Below, piece by piece: positions 1-9,328 of a stretch of 64,000 nucleotides of DNA. Under the pieces are notes generated by a model, which worked only from the letters and a program-made list of their open reading frames with translations, was not told the origin of the DNA and did no database searches. This DNA comes from Candidatus Bipolaricaulota bacterium (lineage in GTDB: Bacteria; Bipolaricaulota; Bipolaricaulia; Bipolaricaulales; Bipolaricaulaceae), in assembly GCA_014360985.1 (NCBI GenBank), contig JACIWK010000006.1:33905-97904 (forward strand). The letters run 5' to 3'. Made by a program: the position numbers and the translations under genes. Each line of letters begins with the position of its first letter. Within the stretch, counting starts at the first letter, position 1.

Positions 1-313
1 GCTCCTGGAGGAGGATCGCCACCGCCAGGGTGGCGATGAGCACGGTTGCTTCCATTTCCCGTACCGGTTCGATGAAGAACTTGTAGAGTGCGAGCCCGAT
101 GGCGATCACCCCCAGCGCGGTGAGGAACACGGCGAGCGGCGTCCCCAACCCGGTGGCGACGAAGTGGAGGATCCCGTAGGAGGCGACCATGTAGAACGCG
201 GTGTGGGCCAGGTTGAGCACCCTCCCCACCCCGAACACGAGCCCGAACCCCACGGCGAGCATGGCGTACACGCCGCTGCGGACGAGTCCGTTCACGAGGA
301 TATCGGCGACCAT
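1..313 (-). CDS. Branched-chain amino acid ABC transporter permease, LivH-like (N-terminal part, runs off window)
   Basis: Minus-strand translation MVADILVNGLVRSGVYAMLAVGFGLVFGVGRVLNLAHTAFYMVASYGILHFVATG...; adjacent to a substrate-binding protein. Confidence 0.85.
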   Translation of the reverse strand, partial: MVADILVNGLVRSGVYAMLAVGFGLVFGVGRVLNLAHTAFYMVASYGILHFVATGLGTPLAVFLTALGVIAIGLALYKFFIEPVREMEATVLIATLAVAILLQE

Positions 314-352
314 GGGGGAGGGTGGGGCCGCTGGGCCCCGCCGGGTCCATCG

Positions 353-1699
353 CTACTTGTCAGCGCCGCGCCAGTGGTCGACGACCCACGGCGGGATTTG
401 GTACGGGACCGTGCCTGGATAACCGACCACGAGGCCCGGGTGGGCAGCTGGGTCGGGCTGCCACTCCCGCGGCCAGAATGCCCGCGGTGCGCCTTCCTGC
501 CACTGCACACCGAGCCCGGTGAGGTGCTCCGGCCCCCAGATCGGGTCGTGGAGCTCATCGAACACGACTCTTCCCAGGGTCGCAACGTAATCGGTGACCT
601 CGAGGGCCTGGATCACGGCATCCGTCTGAAGCGAGCCTGCCCGGCGGATCGCATCGGCGAGGATGTAGATCGCATCGTAGGTGCCAGCGGTGTAGAGGGG
701 GATCTCGCCGAATTTCGTGCGGAAGGAGTCCACGAACGGGAGGGTCTTCTCCGTGACCGCCACCCCCTCAGCGTAGATTCCGACCGTGGCCATGTAGGCA
801 CCGAACCCCCCCGTGGCGGTGAGCCAGCCCTGGGCCTGGGCCTCGACGTTGATCCCCACGGTGGCGACGGGGATCTGGAGCCGCCCCCAGTCCCGGCCGA
901 ACACGACCCCCACCGGTCCGGAGAACACGGTGAACACGATGTGGGCACCGGCCCGCTCGACCGCGCTCAGCTCGGCGGCGACGCTCGTGGCCAGTGCCGA
1001 CGGTCGCCACGTGCCGACGTGCTTCCCCCCCAGGCCGAACGGCAAGGGCGCATTGGCCATCAACTCGACGAGGGTCACGACCTGGTTCGCCCACGCCGCC
1101 TGCTCAGCGATGATCGCCACCCTGGGCTCAGCGATCCCCAACTCGCGTCGGAACGCATCCATGACCTCCCCGAGGAGGATGAACGACACCCGGGCGAGGG
1201 AAGTGGATCGGACTGGGGTCACCCGGAACAGGTACTTGTAGCGGTCGTAGTTCTTGTCCACCCGTCCCTTGAGCAGGGCGTCGTCCGCCGCCCCGGCGAT
1301 GAGGAAGATCTTCTTGTAGTCGGCGGCGACCTCGGTCATGGCGAGCATCGCCTCGGTGCGGAATCCTCCGATGAGGAAATCCACCTTCAGCGCCGTGATC
1401 GCCCGTTCCACCGCGCCCACTGCTTCCGGACCAGGCTGCATCTCGTTCGAGTCTATGCGGACGAGCTCGATCGTGTACTTCGTTCCGTCGACCTCTATCC
1501 CCCCCGCGGCGTTGATCTCCTCGGCGGCGAGGGTTGCCCCATACCAGTGGTGTGCGCCTTGGATGTAGGCCATGGGGCCCACCACACCGATGCGGATTAC
1601 CTGCCCGCACGTGCCAATCCCCACTGCGACGGTGAGAACTAGACAGGCAAATAGGGATCTCACTTCGGACACCTCCTGAGAAGCCGGAAGATTGGCCAC
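353..1699 (-). CDS. Branched-chain amino acid ABC transporter substrate-binding protein (periplasmic binding/receptor ligand family)
   Basis: 448-aa ORF with signal peptide-like N-terminus and IRIGVVGPMAYIQGAHHWYGATLAAEEINAAGGI; true start may be an internal GTG. Confidence 0.85.
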   Translation of the reverse strand: MANLPASQEVSEVRSLFACLVLTVAVGIGTCGQVIRIGVVGPMAYIQGAHHWYGATLAAEEINAAGGIEVDGTKYTIELVRIDSNEMQPGPEAVGAVERAITALKVDFLIGGFRTEAMLAMTEVAADYKKIFLIAGAADDALLKGRVDKNYDRYKYLFRVTPVRSTSLARVSFILLGEVMDAFRRELGIAEPRVAIIAEQAAWANQVVTLVELMANAPLPFGLGGKHVGTWRPSALATSVAAELSAVERAGAHIVFTVFSGPVGVVFGRDWGRLQIPVATVGINVEAQAQGWLTATGGFGAYMATVGIYAEGVAVTEKTLPFVDSFRTKFGEIPLYTAGTYDAIYILADAIRRAGSLQTDAVIQALEVTDYVATLGRVVFDELHDPIWGPEHLTGLGVQWQEGAPRAFWPREWQPDPAAHPGLVVGYPGTVPYQIPPWVVDHWRGADK

Positions 1700-1772
1700 A
1701 GTGTAGCCCGCCCCAGGCGCGCGTCAACCGCCCGGGAAGCCCGTGGAGATGCCCTCTCCGCGGGGCGGGGAA

Positions 1773-3197
1773 CTACCAAGCGACGACCCGGTCGTACACG
1801 GCGCGGTACTGCCGGGCGGGGCCGTTCCACGAATGGTCCTCGGCCATCCCGCGCGCCACGAGCTTCCGCCACGCCTCTTGGTCGGTGCGCCACAGGCGGA
1901 TCGCCCGCCCTACTGCGTCAAGCATCGCCTCTGCCGTGTACTCCACGAACACGAATCCATTCCCGCGGTCGTGTGCCGGATCACATTCCCGGATCGTGTC
2001 CTTGAGCCCCCCCGTGGCGCGGACCACTGGCACTGCCCCATAGCGAAGGGAATAGAGCTGGTTCAGGCCGGCCGGCTCGAACCGGGACGGCATGAGGAAG
2101 ATGTCCGCGCCCGCTTCGATGCGATGGGCCCACGGTTCGGAGAACTCGATGAGGGCCCGGACGCGCCCTGGATGGCGGTGCTCCGCATCCCGGAAGAACG
2201 AGGCGTAGCGCACGTCCCCTTCCCCGAGGACGACGAACTGGATCCCGAGCGCCATCATCCGCTCGAACGCGTCGAGCACGAGATCGAATCCCTTCTGCTC
2301 GGCGAGCCGGGACACCATCCCCACGAGAGGGGCGGCGGTGGGAGCGAGTCCCAACGCCTCCTGGAGGGCCCGCTTGTTCGCGGCCTTGCCGGCGAGGTCG
2401 GTGGGCGAATAGGGGACCCACAGGTGCGGATCGGTGTTTGGGTCCCAGACCGAGGTGTCGATCCCGTTCAGGATCCCGGTGAGGTGGTCTTGCCTCGCTT
2501 GGAGGGCATCCTCCAACCCCTCTCCCTGGGTGAGGATCTCCTCGGCGTAGGTGGGGGAGACGGTGGTGATCCAGTCCGCCGCCAGGATTCCGCCCCGGAG
2601 GAGGTTCATCTGGGCACCGCGCCCCACGAGGTTGCAGCCCGCCTCGTTCAGGCCGACCGCCTCCACCTGATCCATCGGGAACCAGCCCTGGTAGGCGAGG
2701 TTGTGGATCGTGAACACGGACCGGCTTACGAGGTCCACCGTCCCCGAGCGGAGGTACACCGGGACGAGGGCGGTGTGCCAGTCGTTGGCGTGGATCACGT
2801 CCGGCCGCCAGCCGACGGCCGGCCCCAGCGCGAGCGCGGCCCGCGACAGGAACGCGAACCTGGCAAGCGAATCCGGGTACTCCTCGTTTCGTTCCCCGTA
2901 GATCCCGGGCCGATCGAAGTAAGGGTCATGGCCGAGGAAGTAGACTGGAACGCCGCTGGCAGGAAGGGTCCCTTGGAACACGTCACAGGCACGGGTTTCC
3001 CCTCCCACCGTCACGGGGAAGGTCCCCGTCGGAGCGAGGCCCTGCGCTCTTTCCCCGACCGCGCGGTACTTGGGGATCGCCAGCCGCACGTCGACCCCCA
3101 GCCGGGCGAGGGCGGGGGGGAGGCCGGCGGCGACATCCGCCAGTCCTCCCACCTTGGCGAACGGCGCTAGCTCCGCGGCGACGAACAGCACGCGCAT
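1773..3197 (-). CDS. glgA: Glycogen synthase (GT5)
   Basis: MRVLFVAAELAPFAKVGGLADVAAGLPPAL N-terminus; ORF start trimmed to the ATG at 3197. Confidence 0.9.
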   Translation of the reverse strand: MRVLFVAAELAPFAKVGGLADVAAGLPPALARLGVDVRLAIPKYRAVGERAQGLAPTGTFPVTVGGETRACDVFQGTLPASGVPVYFLGHDPYFDRPGIYGERNEEYPDSLARFAFLSRAALALGPAVGWRPDVIHANDWHTALVPVYLRSGTVDLVSRSVFTIHNLAYQGWFPMDQVEAVGLNEAGCNLVGRGAQMNLLRGGILAADWITTVSPTYAEEILTQGEGLEDALQARQDHLTGILNGIDTSVWDPNTDPHLWVPYSPTDLAGKAANKRALQEALGLAPTAAPLVGMVSRLAEQKGFDLVLDAFERMMALGIQFVVLGEGDVRYASFFRDAEHRHPGRVRALIEFSEPWAHRIEAGADIFLMPSRFEPAGLNQLYSLRYGAVPVVRATGGLKDTIRECDPAHDRGNGFVFVEYTAEAMLDAVGRAIRLWRTDQEAWRKLVARGMAEDHSWNGPARQYRAVYDRVVAW

Positions 3198-3230
3198 CGA
3201 TCGCGATCCGGGGCGAGGCGATTCGGACAG

Positions 3231-3261
3231 GACGGCGGTCCGCTTGGGGCGGACCGCCGTC
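3231..3261 (-). other. Perfect 13-bp hairpin between the beta-helix gene and glgA
   Basis: GACGGCGGTCCGC-ttggg-GCGGACCGCCGTC; no following U-tract. Confidence 0.6.
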
Positions 3262-3295
3262 GTTCTGGTCACGCGAAGCGAGAGCCGCTTCGGGG

Positions 3296-4939
3296 TCAAC
3301 GATCCTCCGCGACCTCCACGGTGAACTGCCACACCGCGCACTGGTCCGCGGTGGGGTCGTTGTCCTCGTACACCGGGATCTCCAGGGCGTAGGTGGCGAC
3401 CGTCCACGGTGGGGAGAGGGCAAGGAGGTGCTCCCCCCGATCCGGGGCCTCGTCAGCCTCCGTCACCCGGAAGCTGAGCGAGAGGTCGGTCGCCACCCCC
3501 CGGTACAGAACGAGGGGCAGCGACGGCGTTTGCACGTCGTGGCTCATCCCGTTCAGCGAATAGGCGAAGGTCCAATCCTTCCCCACCCCCTGATCGTCGA
3601 GGAGGGAGACCGAGGTGAGGGTGATCCGGAACGTGAGCGCCGCCAGGGGTTCAGGTTCAGGCTTGGGTTCAGGCTGAGGTTCGGGTCCTGGCGGCGTTGG
3701 TTCAAAAGGGGGCTGCCCTCCGGTCGATGGTTCCGTGGATGGGGCAGAGTCATCCTTCCACAGGATCGCCGACTGGACCCCTTCCCGGTTTCCATAGAGG
3801 TCGATCGCGTAGTACTCGATCTTGTGCGGCCCCTCCGCGCCAGGGACGAGGAATGGCTCTGTGTACAAGCGCCAGTCCCCGCTCTCGATGCGGAAGAAGA
3901 TGTTGGCGGTGCCCGAAGTATCGTCCGCCTTGAGCTCGATCTTGGTCCGGGACGTGATCCACAGCTTCCCGTCCGGGGCGTAGTAGTGCGGGTCGCCGGC
4001 CACGATCCGCGTCACCGGCGGCTCGATGTCGAGGTAGATCACGAGCTGTTTGGTCCGCTCGCGGTTGCCGAGCTTGTCCACCGCGTAGTAGTCCATCCGC
4101 ACCATGGCCCAGCTGGGGAGGGGGAACGGTTCGGCGTAGGTCAACCATTGCCCCTCGTCGAGACGGTAGAAGATCTTGTCCACGCCGACTCCCACGTCAC
4201 GCGCCACCAGCCGCACGAGGGTGCCAGGGGCCAGCGCCACGACGCCCCGCTCGTCGAGCCTCGCCAGGTCGAGGGTCGTCAGGCGGGTCGCTTCGGGGGG
4301 CAGCTCCACCGGTGGCTCCAGGAGGGGGTACCGGTCTGGAACGAGCTCATAGGGGGTATCCCCGATCCCGTCCTTGTTCAGATCCTGGCCGCGGTAATCC
4401 GACCAATGGTTCCCCCGGCCGTCCATGTACCACCGGTTGTCCGGCATCTCCTGGCGGGCGGGGAACCCGCAGCTCACGACGCTGTTCCCGTAGATCGTGT
4501 TCCCCTGGGCGGCCGGCCCGAGGACGATCCCGTGGTCGCAGTACCCGATCGCGTTCCCGGTGATGACGACCCCCGACGAGACGAGGAGGTGGATCCCCAC
4601 TCGCCCGCCGAACACGGCGTTCCCTTCGATGCGGCCGTTGCGCACGTTGGAGAGCATGATCCCCGCCTTCTCGATCGGGTAGCGGATCTGGCAATCGCGG
4701 ATCAGGAAGTGGGCCCGCGTCCCATCGATGTAGATCCCGTAGTCATGCCCGCGAGCATCGATGATCCAACCCTCGATCACGTACGGGTCGTCCGGCGTTC
4801 CCGACCCCTTGAGCACCCCGTTCTCCCAGGTGAACTGGGTGTCTCCGTAGATGTAGATCGGCCCGCGGGGTACCCATCCCTGACTCCAGGCGCTGGTCGT
4901 TGCCGCCAGCGCCACCAATAGCACGATCAGCCTACGCAT
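3296..4939 (-). CDS. Secreted right-handed beta-helix (NosD-like) protein with OmpL47-like repeats and a Pro/Glu linker
   Basis: Signal peptide MRRLIVLLVALAATTSAWSQG; repeated GNAxxxG/IxGN motifs; two 'xEPPVTRIV..FFRxxxGDWxxYTEPF..IEYYAxDxxGNRE' modules; PEPQPEPKPEPEP linker. Confidence 0.7.
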   Translation of the reverse strand: MRRLIVLLVALAATTSAWSQGWVPRGPIYIYGDTQFTWENGVLKGSGTPDDPYVIEGWIIDARGHDYGIYIDGTRAHFLIRDCQIRYPIEKAGIMLSNVRNGRIEGNAVFGGRVGIHLLVSSGVVITGNAIGYCDHGIVLGPAAQGNTIYGNSVVSCGFPARQEMPDNRWYMDGRGNHWSDYRGQDLNKDGIGDTPYELVPDRYPLLEPPVELPPEATRLTTLDLARLDERGVVALAPGTLVRLVARDVGVGVDKIFYRLDEGQWLTYAEPFPLPSWAMVRMDYYAVDKLGNRERTKQLVIYLDIEPPVTRIVAGDPHYYAPDGKLWITSRTKIELKADDTSGTANIFFRIESGDWRLYTEPFLVPGAEGPHKIEYYAIDLYGNREGVQSAILWKDDSAPSTEPSTGGQPPFEPTPPGPEPQPEPKPEPEPLAALTFRITLTSVSLLDDQGVGKDWTFAYSLNGMSHDVQTPSLPLVLYRGVATDLSLSFRVTEADEAPDRGEHLLALSPPWTVATYALEIPVYEDNDPTADQCAVWQFTVEVAEDR

Positions 4940-5044
4940 GATCTCCCTCCTTGGAAGTTGCCACTTGCGCCATGGTACCCATCCCGCCGTGGTTTGTCTG
5001 TGACCCAAGCCACGCTCCGAGCGGAGCGGTGTCCTGGTGCGGAC

Positions 5045-6316
5045 TCACCCGAGCGTCGCCCGTCCGAGGAGGTTGACGAGGAGGGGGGGGAGGGCCACCG
5101 TCCCATCGCTTCTCTGGTTCTGTTCGAGGAGCGCGGCGAACAGACGCGACGTGGCGAGGGCTGAGCCGTTCAAGGTATGGACGAACCGAGGCTTGCCCCC
5201 ATCCGTGGGGCGGTAGCGGATGTTCCCCCGCCGGGCCTGGTAGTCCTCACAGTTCGAGCACGAGGAGACCTCGTAGTAGCGGCCCTGAGCTGGGAGCCAA
5301 ACCTCGATGTCCACCGTCTTCGCCGCCTGTTGGGCGAGGTCCCCCGCCGGGAGGAGGGCGACGCGGTAGTGGAGCCCCAGTCTCTGCAGGACCACCTCCG
5401 CCTGGCGGACGATCTCGTCGAGGGCGGCGTAGGAGGCGTCCGGGGTCGTGTACTGGAACAGCTCAACCTTGTTGAACTGGTGGACGCGGATCAGCCCCCG
5501 CTGCTCCTCCCCGTAGCTCCCCGCCTCGCGGCGAAAGCACGGCGTGTAGGCGACGTAGCGCCGGGGGAGGTCGCTTTCGGAGAGGATCTCGTCCCGGTGG
5601 AGGTTCACGAGGAGTGCCTCCGCGGTCGGGTTGAGGAAGAGCTCGTCCTCGGGACAGGCGTAGACCTCGGACGCGAACTTGGGGAACTGGCCGGAAGTCA
5701 CGAACGACGCGCGGTTGGCGAGGATGGGGGGGAGGACCGGGGTGTAGCCGTGTTCGCGCACGTGGAGTTCGAGCATCCACTGGAGGAGGGCGAACTCCAG
5801 CCGTGCGCCGTCACCGACGTACATCGGGAACCGCGCGCCGGTGACCTTGGCCGCCCGTTCGAGGTCGAGGAGCCCCAGGTCGTGGGCGAGGGCGACATGA
5901 TGGCGAGGGGGGAACGGGAACTTGGGGGGCTCTCCGAACGTGCGGAGGATGACCTTCTCCTCCTTTGTCCCATCCGGCACCGAGTCGTGGGGGACGTTGG
6001 GGAGGGCGAGGAGGAGGGCCTCCAGTTCCCGTTCGACCTCTTGCAGGCGCTGCTCCACTCCCTTCCTCTCCGCGGCGAGCTCGCGCATCGCCGCGAGGAG
6101 TTGCTCCTTCTCCGCGTGCTGGCCGTCCCGGCCCAGAGCGGCGATCCGTTCCGAGGCCTCGTTCTGCCGACGACGGAGGTCATCCGCCTTTTGGGAAAGG
6201 GCCCGCCGCTCTTCGTCGCGGGCGAGCAAGGGGGCGAGGTCGAGCGTGGGATCGCGCCGCTGGAGGCGGGCGAGGACCCCTTGGGGATCGCTGCGGATCA
6301 GCCGGAGATCGAGCAT
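5045..6316 (-). CDS. serS: Seryl-tRNA synthetase
   Basis: MLDLRLIRSDPQGVLARLQRRD...; class II aaRS motifs (GEEQRGLIRVHQFNKVELF, LNGSALATSRLFAALLE). Confidence 0.95.
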   Translation of the reverse strand: MLDLRLIRSDPQGVLARLQRRDPTLDLAPLLARDEERRALSQKADDLRRRQNEASERIAALGRDGQHAEKEQLLAAMRELAAERKGVEQRLQEVERELEALLLALPNVPHDSVPDGTKEEKVILRTFGEPPKFPFPPRHHVALAHDLGLLDLERAAKVTGARFPMYVGDGARLEFALLQWMLELHVREHGYTPVLPPILANRASFVTSGQFPKFASEVYACPEDELFLNPTAEALLVNLHRDEILSESDLPRRYVAYTPCFRREAGSYGEEQRGLIRVHQFNKVELFQYTTPDASYAALDEIVRQAEVVLQRLGLHYRVALLPAGDLAQQAAKTVDIEVWLPAQGRYYEVSSCSNCEDYQARRGNIRYRPTDGGKPRFVHTLNGSALATSRLFAALLEQNQRSDGTVALPPLLVNLLGRATLG

Positions 6317-6435
6317 GGCGGGGGAAGTGTACCGTGCCTCCGCACCGGGTCCATCGCCTTCGCCGCCCGGCTTCGAACCCATCCCGTCGCGGAGGATTGG
6401 GGGCGGACGCGGTCGTCCGGTAGGATTGAGCGGTC

Positions 6436-7281
6436 ATGAAAGCGATCATCTATTCGAAGGCCCTGTACTCGACGTGGATCTACTATGCCCCCGACCGCAT
6501 CCTGTTCGACTGCGGGGAGGGGGTGAGCTCGTGTCTTGAGAACCGCGTGTTCGCGATCAAGCACGTGTTCCTGTCCCACGGCCACGCCGATCATATCTCC
6601 GGCCTGATGGGCCTCATCAACATCCGCAACAACGCGATGGGGGACCACGAGAAGGAGCTGCGCATCCACTACCCCGCCGGAAGCCACTTCGTGTCCGAGC
6701 TCATCCACTACTTCGCCCGCACGAACCGCAACCTCGAGTACGACCTGGAGTGGATCCCCCTCCAGGTCGGGGATCAGGTGACCCTCCTCGCGGGCCGGAT
6801 GCCGCGCTACATCGAGGCGTTCGGGACGATCCACGCCCGGGGAGAGCCCTCGCTTGGGTACAACGTGTGCGAGGTCCGCCGACGCCTGCGGGCCGAGTTC
6901 CGTGATCTACCCCAGGAGGAAATCGTGGCCCTCGTGCGGGAGGGAAAGCGGGACGAGATCTCCGAGGAGTACACCCAGCGCCTGTTCTCCTACGGGGGGG
7001 ACTCGGTTCCCCTCAGCCCCGCCGCGGTGCGGGGGACGGAGGTCCTGTGCCACGAAGCGACGTTCCTTGCCGAGGAGGACCGGAAGGAGTACAAACACGC
7101 CACCATCTGGGAAGCGCTCGATGTGGCGCGTAAAGCGGGGGTCACGAAGGAGCTCATCGTATTCCACCTCTCCAGCCGTTACCGGGGGGAGTTGAGCGAG
7201 GTCGCTCGCGAGATCGAGAAGATGGACCTTCCATTCCAGGTCCGGTTGGTGTCCCCCGGCGAGCTGGTGGAGATCGAGTGA
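6436..7281 (+). CDS. Metallo-beta-lactamase fold ribonuclease Z-like protein
   Basis: FLSHGHADHISGLMG motif; HATF and HLSSRY motifs; 281 aa. Confidence 0.75.
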   Translation: MKAIIYSKALYSTWIYYAPDRILFDCGEGVSSCLENRVFAIKHVFLSHGHADHISGLMGLINIRNNAMGDHEKELRIHYPAGSHFVSELIHYFARTNRNLEYDLEWIPLQVGDQVTLLAGRMPRYIEAFGTIHARGEPSLGYNVCEVRRRLRAEFRDLPQEEIVALVREGKRDEISEEYTQRLFSYGGDSVPLSPAAVRGTEVLCHEATFLAEEDRKEYKHATIWEALDVARKAGVTKELIVFHLSSRYRGELSEVAREIEKMDLPFQVRLVSPGELVEIE

Positions 7282-7291
7282 AGGAGGAGAG

Positions 7292-8641
7292 ATGGCACGC
7301 AGGTACATTCGTTTGGTCACCGACATCCCCGGCCCGCGGTCGAAGGCGGCCCTGTTCCGGAAGGAGCGGTACGTGGCCAAGCCGCTGGTGCCCCTGGCCC
7401 CGTTCTGTGCCGCGCGCGCCGAGGGGTTTATGATCGAGGATTTGGATGGTAACCGCTTTCTTGACTTCTCCGGTGGCTGGGGAGTGATGAACGTGGGCCA
7501 CAACCACCCCAAGGTCGTGGCCGCGGTGCGCGACCAGGCGGAGTTTTCCCTGCATACCGACTTCACGGCCGTTCCGTACGAGCCGTACGTGGCCCTTGCC
7601 GAGCGGTTGGTCGGGCTCGCCCCGGGACCGGCGCCCAAGAAGTGCGCGTTCTTCAACTCCGGGGCGGAGGCGGTGGAGAACGCGGTCAAGATCGCGCGCG
7701 TCGCCACAGGGCGCAAGGCCGTGCTCGTGTTCGACAACGCGTTCCACGGCCGAACGCTGCTCACGATGACGATGACCCACAGGGCGATCCCCTACAAGGC
7801 AGGGTTCGGGCCATACGCGTCGGATGTGCACCGCCTGCCCTACCCGTACCCGTACCGGTCGCCGATCCCGATGTCTGCGATCGAGCGCCGGCTGCTGTCG
7901 CTCGTTGACCCCCGTGAGGTGGCATGCCTCGTCGTGGAGCCGGTGATCGGGGAGGGGGGATTCATCGTCCCCCCGCCGGAGTTCCTCCCATTCCTGCGGG
8001 AGCTCGCCGATCGCCATGGGTTCCTCCTCGTGGCCGACGAGGTCCAGTGTGGGGTCGGCCGGACGGGGCGGTTCTTCGCCTGCGAGCACTTCGATGTCGA
8101 GCCTGACCTGATCTGCGTCGCGAAGTCCATCGCCGGGGGGCTGCCCCTGTCGGCGGTGATCGGGAAGGCGGAGGTCATGGATGCTCCCCTTCCAGGCTCG
8201 ATCGGATCCACCTATGGGGGGAATCCGGTGGCGTGCGCGGCGGCCCTCGCCGTGCTCGACGTGATCGAGGAGGAAGGGCTCCTCGCCCGCGCGGAGCACA
8301 TCGGGGAAATCCTGATGCGGGAGCTGAGGGCACTCGAGCGCACCTACCCCGTGATCGGCGACGTGCGGGGGCTGGGAGCGATGGTTGGGCTGGAGCTGGT
8401 CCGCGACCGCAGGTCCCGCGAGCCGGCACCCGAGGAGACGAAACGCGTCCAAGTCGAGGCCCTGAAGCGCGGGGTGATCTTCCCCACGGCCGGCGTATAC
8501 GGGAACGTGGTACGGTTCCTCGTCCCCCTCACCGTCACCGACGAGGCTCTCCTCGAGGGGATCGAAGTGCTGGGGGAGGCATTCGCGGCGGCGACGGGGG
8601 GCGGAGCCGTCTCGCCCGTCGGCGGTACACTGGACTCATGA
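7292..8641 (+). CDS. Class III (PLP) aminotransferase, acetylornithine/4-aminobutyrate type
   Basis: FNSGAEAVENAVKIAR, VADEVQCGVGRTGRFFACEHF, KSIAGGLPLSAVIG. Confidence 0.9.
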   Translation: MARRYIRLVTDIPGPRSKAALFRKERYVAKPLVPLAPFCAARAEGFMIEDLDGNRFLDFSGGWGVMNVGHNHPKVVAAVRDQAEFSLHTDFTAVPYEPYVALAERLVGLAPGPAPKKCAFFNSGAEAVENAVKIARVATGRKAVLVFDNAFHGRTLLTMTMTHRAIPYKAGFGPYASDVHRLPYPYPYRSPIPMSAIERRLLSLVDPREVACLVVEPVIGEGGFIVPPPEFLPFLRELADRHGFLLVADEVQCGVGRTGRFFACEHFDVEPDLICVAKSIAGGLPLSAVIGKAEVMDAPLPGSIGSTYGGNPVACAAALAVLDVIEEEGLLARAEHIGEILMRELRALERTYPVIGDVRGLGAMVGLELVRDRRSREPAPEETKRVQVEALKRGVIFPTAGVYGNVVRFLVPLTVTDEALLEGIEVLGEAFAAATGGGAVSPVGGTLDS

Positions 8642-8732
8642 ACGAGACAAGCGGTGCGCGCGCCAAACGGCTGGGGGGCCTCCGGGGGGTGCCGGCCCTC
8701 GCGCCGGGTGTACGGGGTCCCTCAACCTCCCC

Positions 8733-9194
8733 GTGGCGGGACCAGATGGATCGGTTGCCGTGGTCTTCTCGCCCGAGGGGGAGTACGAGCTTTTCCCCGA
8801 GGACGGAGAACGTCCCGTCCTCGGGGGGGAGGAGCTTCCCCTGCAGATCATGTGTGGGGATGAGTGCCAGATGACCATCCTCTTCTTCTCCCAGGTCTCG
8901 CTTGCCTGTGACGCGACCGGGCGTTACCTCGCGATTGCCCTCGACGAGGAGCCGGCGATCGTCCGCCCAGAGGCCGAACGGGTGCCGACCCTGTACCTCG
9001 TGGACCTCGTTGAGGAACGGGTGGAGAGGATCGCCACCCCGGCCCTCACCCCTGCGTTCTCCCCCGACCTAGCGAAGCTCGCGTTCGTGGGTCAAGCCCT
9101 CGATCGCCCGATCCAGGAGGCCTTCACCTACGACCTCGCCTCGGGGGAGGTCGCCCCCGTTCCGGGAAGCGCGGGGGCGTTGTGGGTCCGCTGA
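8733..9194 (+). CDS. Possible truncated or frameshifted lipoprotein, WD/TolB-like segment
   Basis: ORF with 'DGSVAVVFSPEGEYELF... TPAFSPDLAKLAFVG'; upstream same-frame sequence reads PRAGCTGSLNLPVAGPDGSV without an obvious start codon. Confidence 0.4.
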   Translation: MAGPDGSVAVVFSPEGEYELFPEDGERPVLGGEELPLQIMCGDECQMTILFFSQVSLACDATGRYLAIALDEEPAIVRPEAERVPTLYLVDLVEERVERIATPALTPAFSPDLAKLAFVGQALDRPIQEAFTYDLASGEVAPVPGSAGALWVR

Positions 9195-9328
9195 GGATCG
9201 ACCGGGCTTCTCGCGGCGGTGGGGGAAGCCCCGACCCGCCTCCGGCGGCTCGGGGAGGGCACGTGGGTGGATCTCATCCCCTCCTTCCCTGCGCCGTAGG
9301 TGCCTGCGCGCACACGGGGAGGGGGTGG

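Noticed and set aside
3650-3700. Short GGTTCAGG-type DNA repeat
   Set aside because: Encodes the Pro/Glu linker (PEPQPEPKPEPEP) of the minus-strand protein; codon repetition, not an independent element
3428-4921. 497-aa plus-strand ORF opposite the beta-helix gene
   Set aside because: Shadow ORF; no domain-like sequence, while the minus strand has a signal peptide and repeat modules
6317-6435. T-box leader before serS
   Set aside because: No T-box consensus (TGGNACCGCG-type) found near serS or valS by eye
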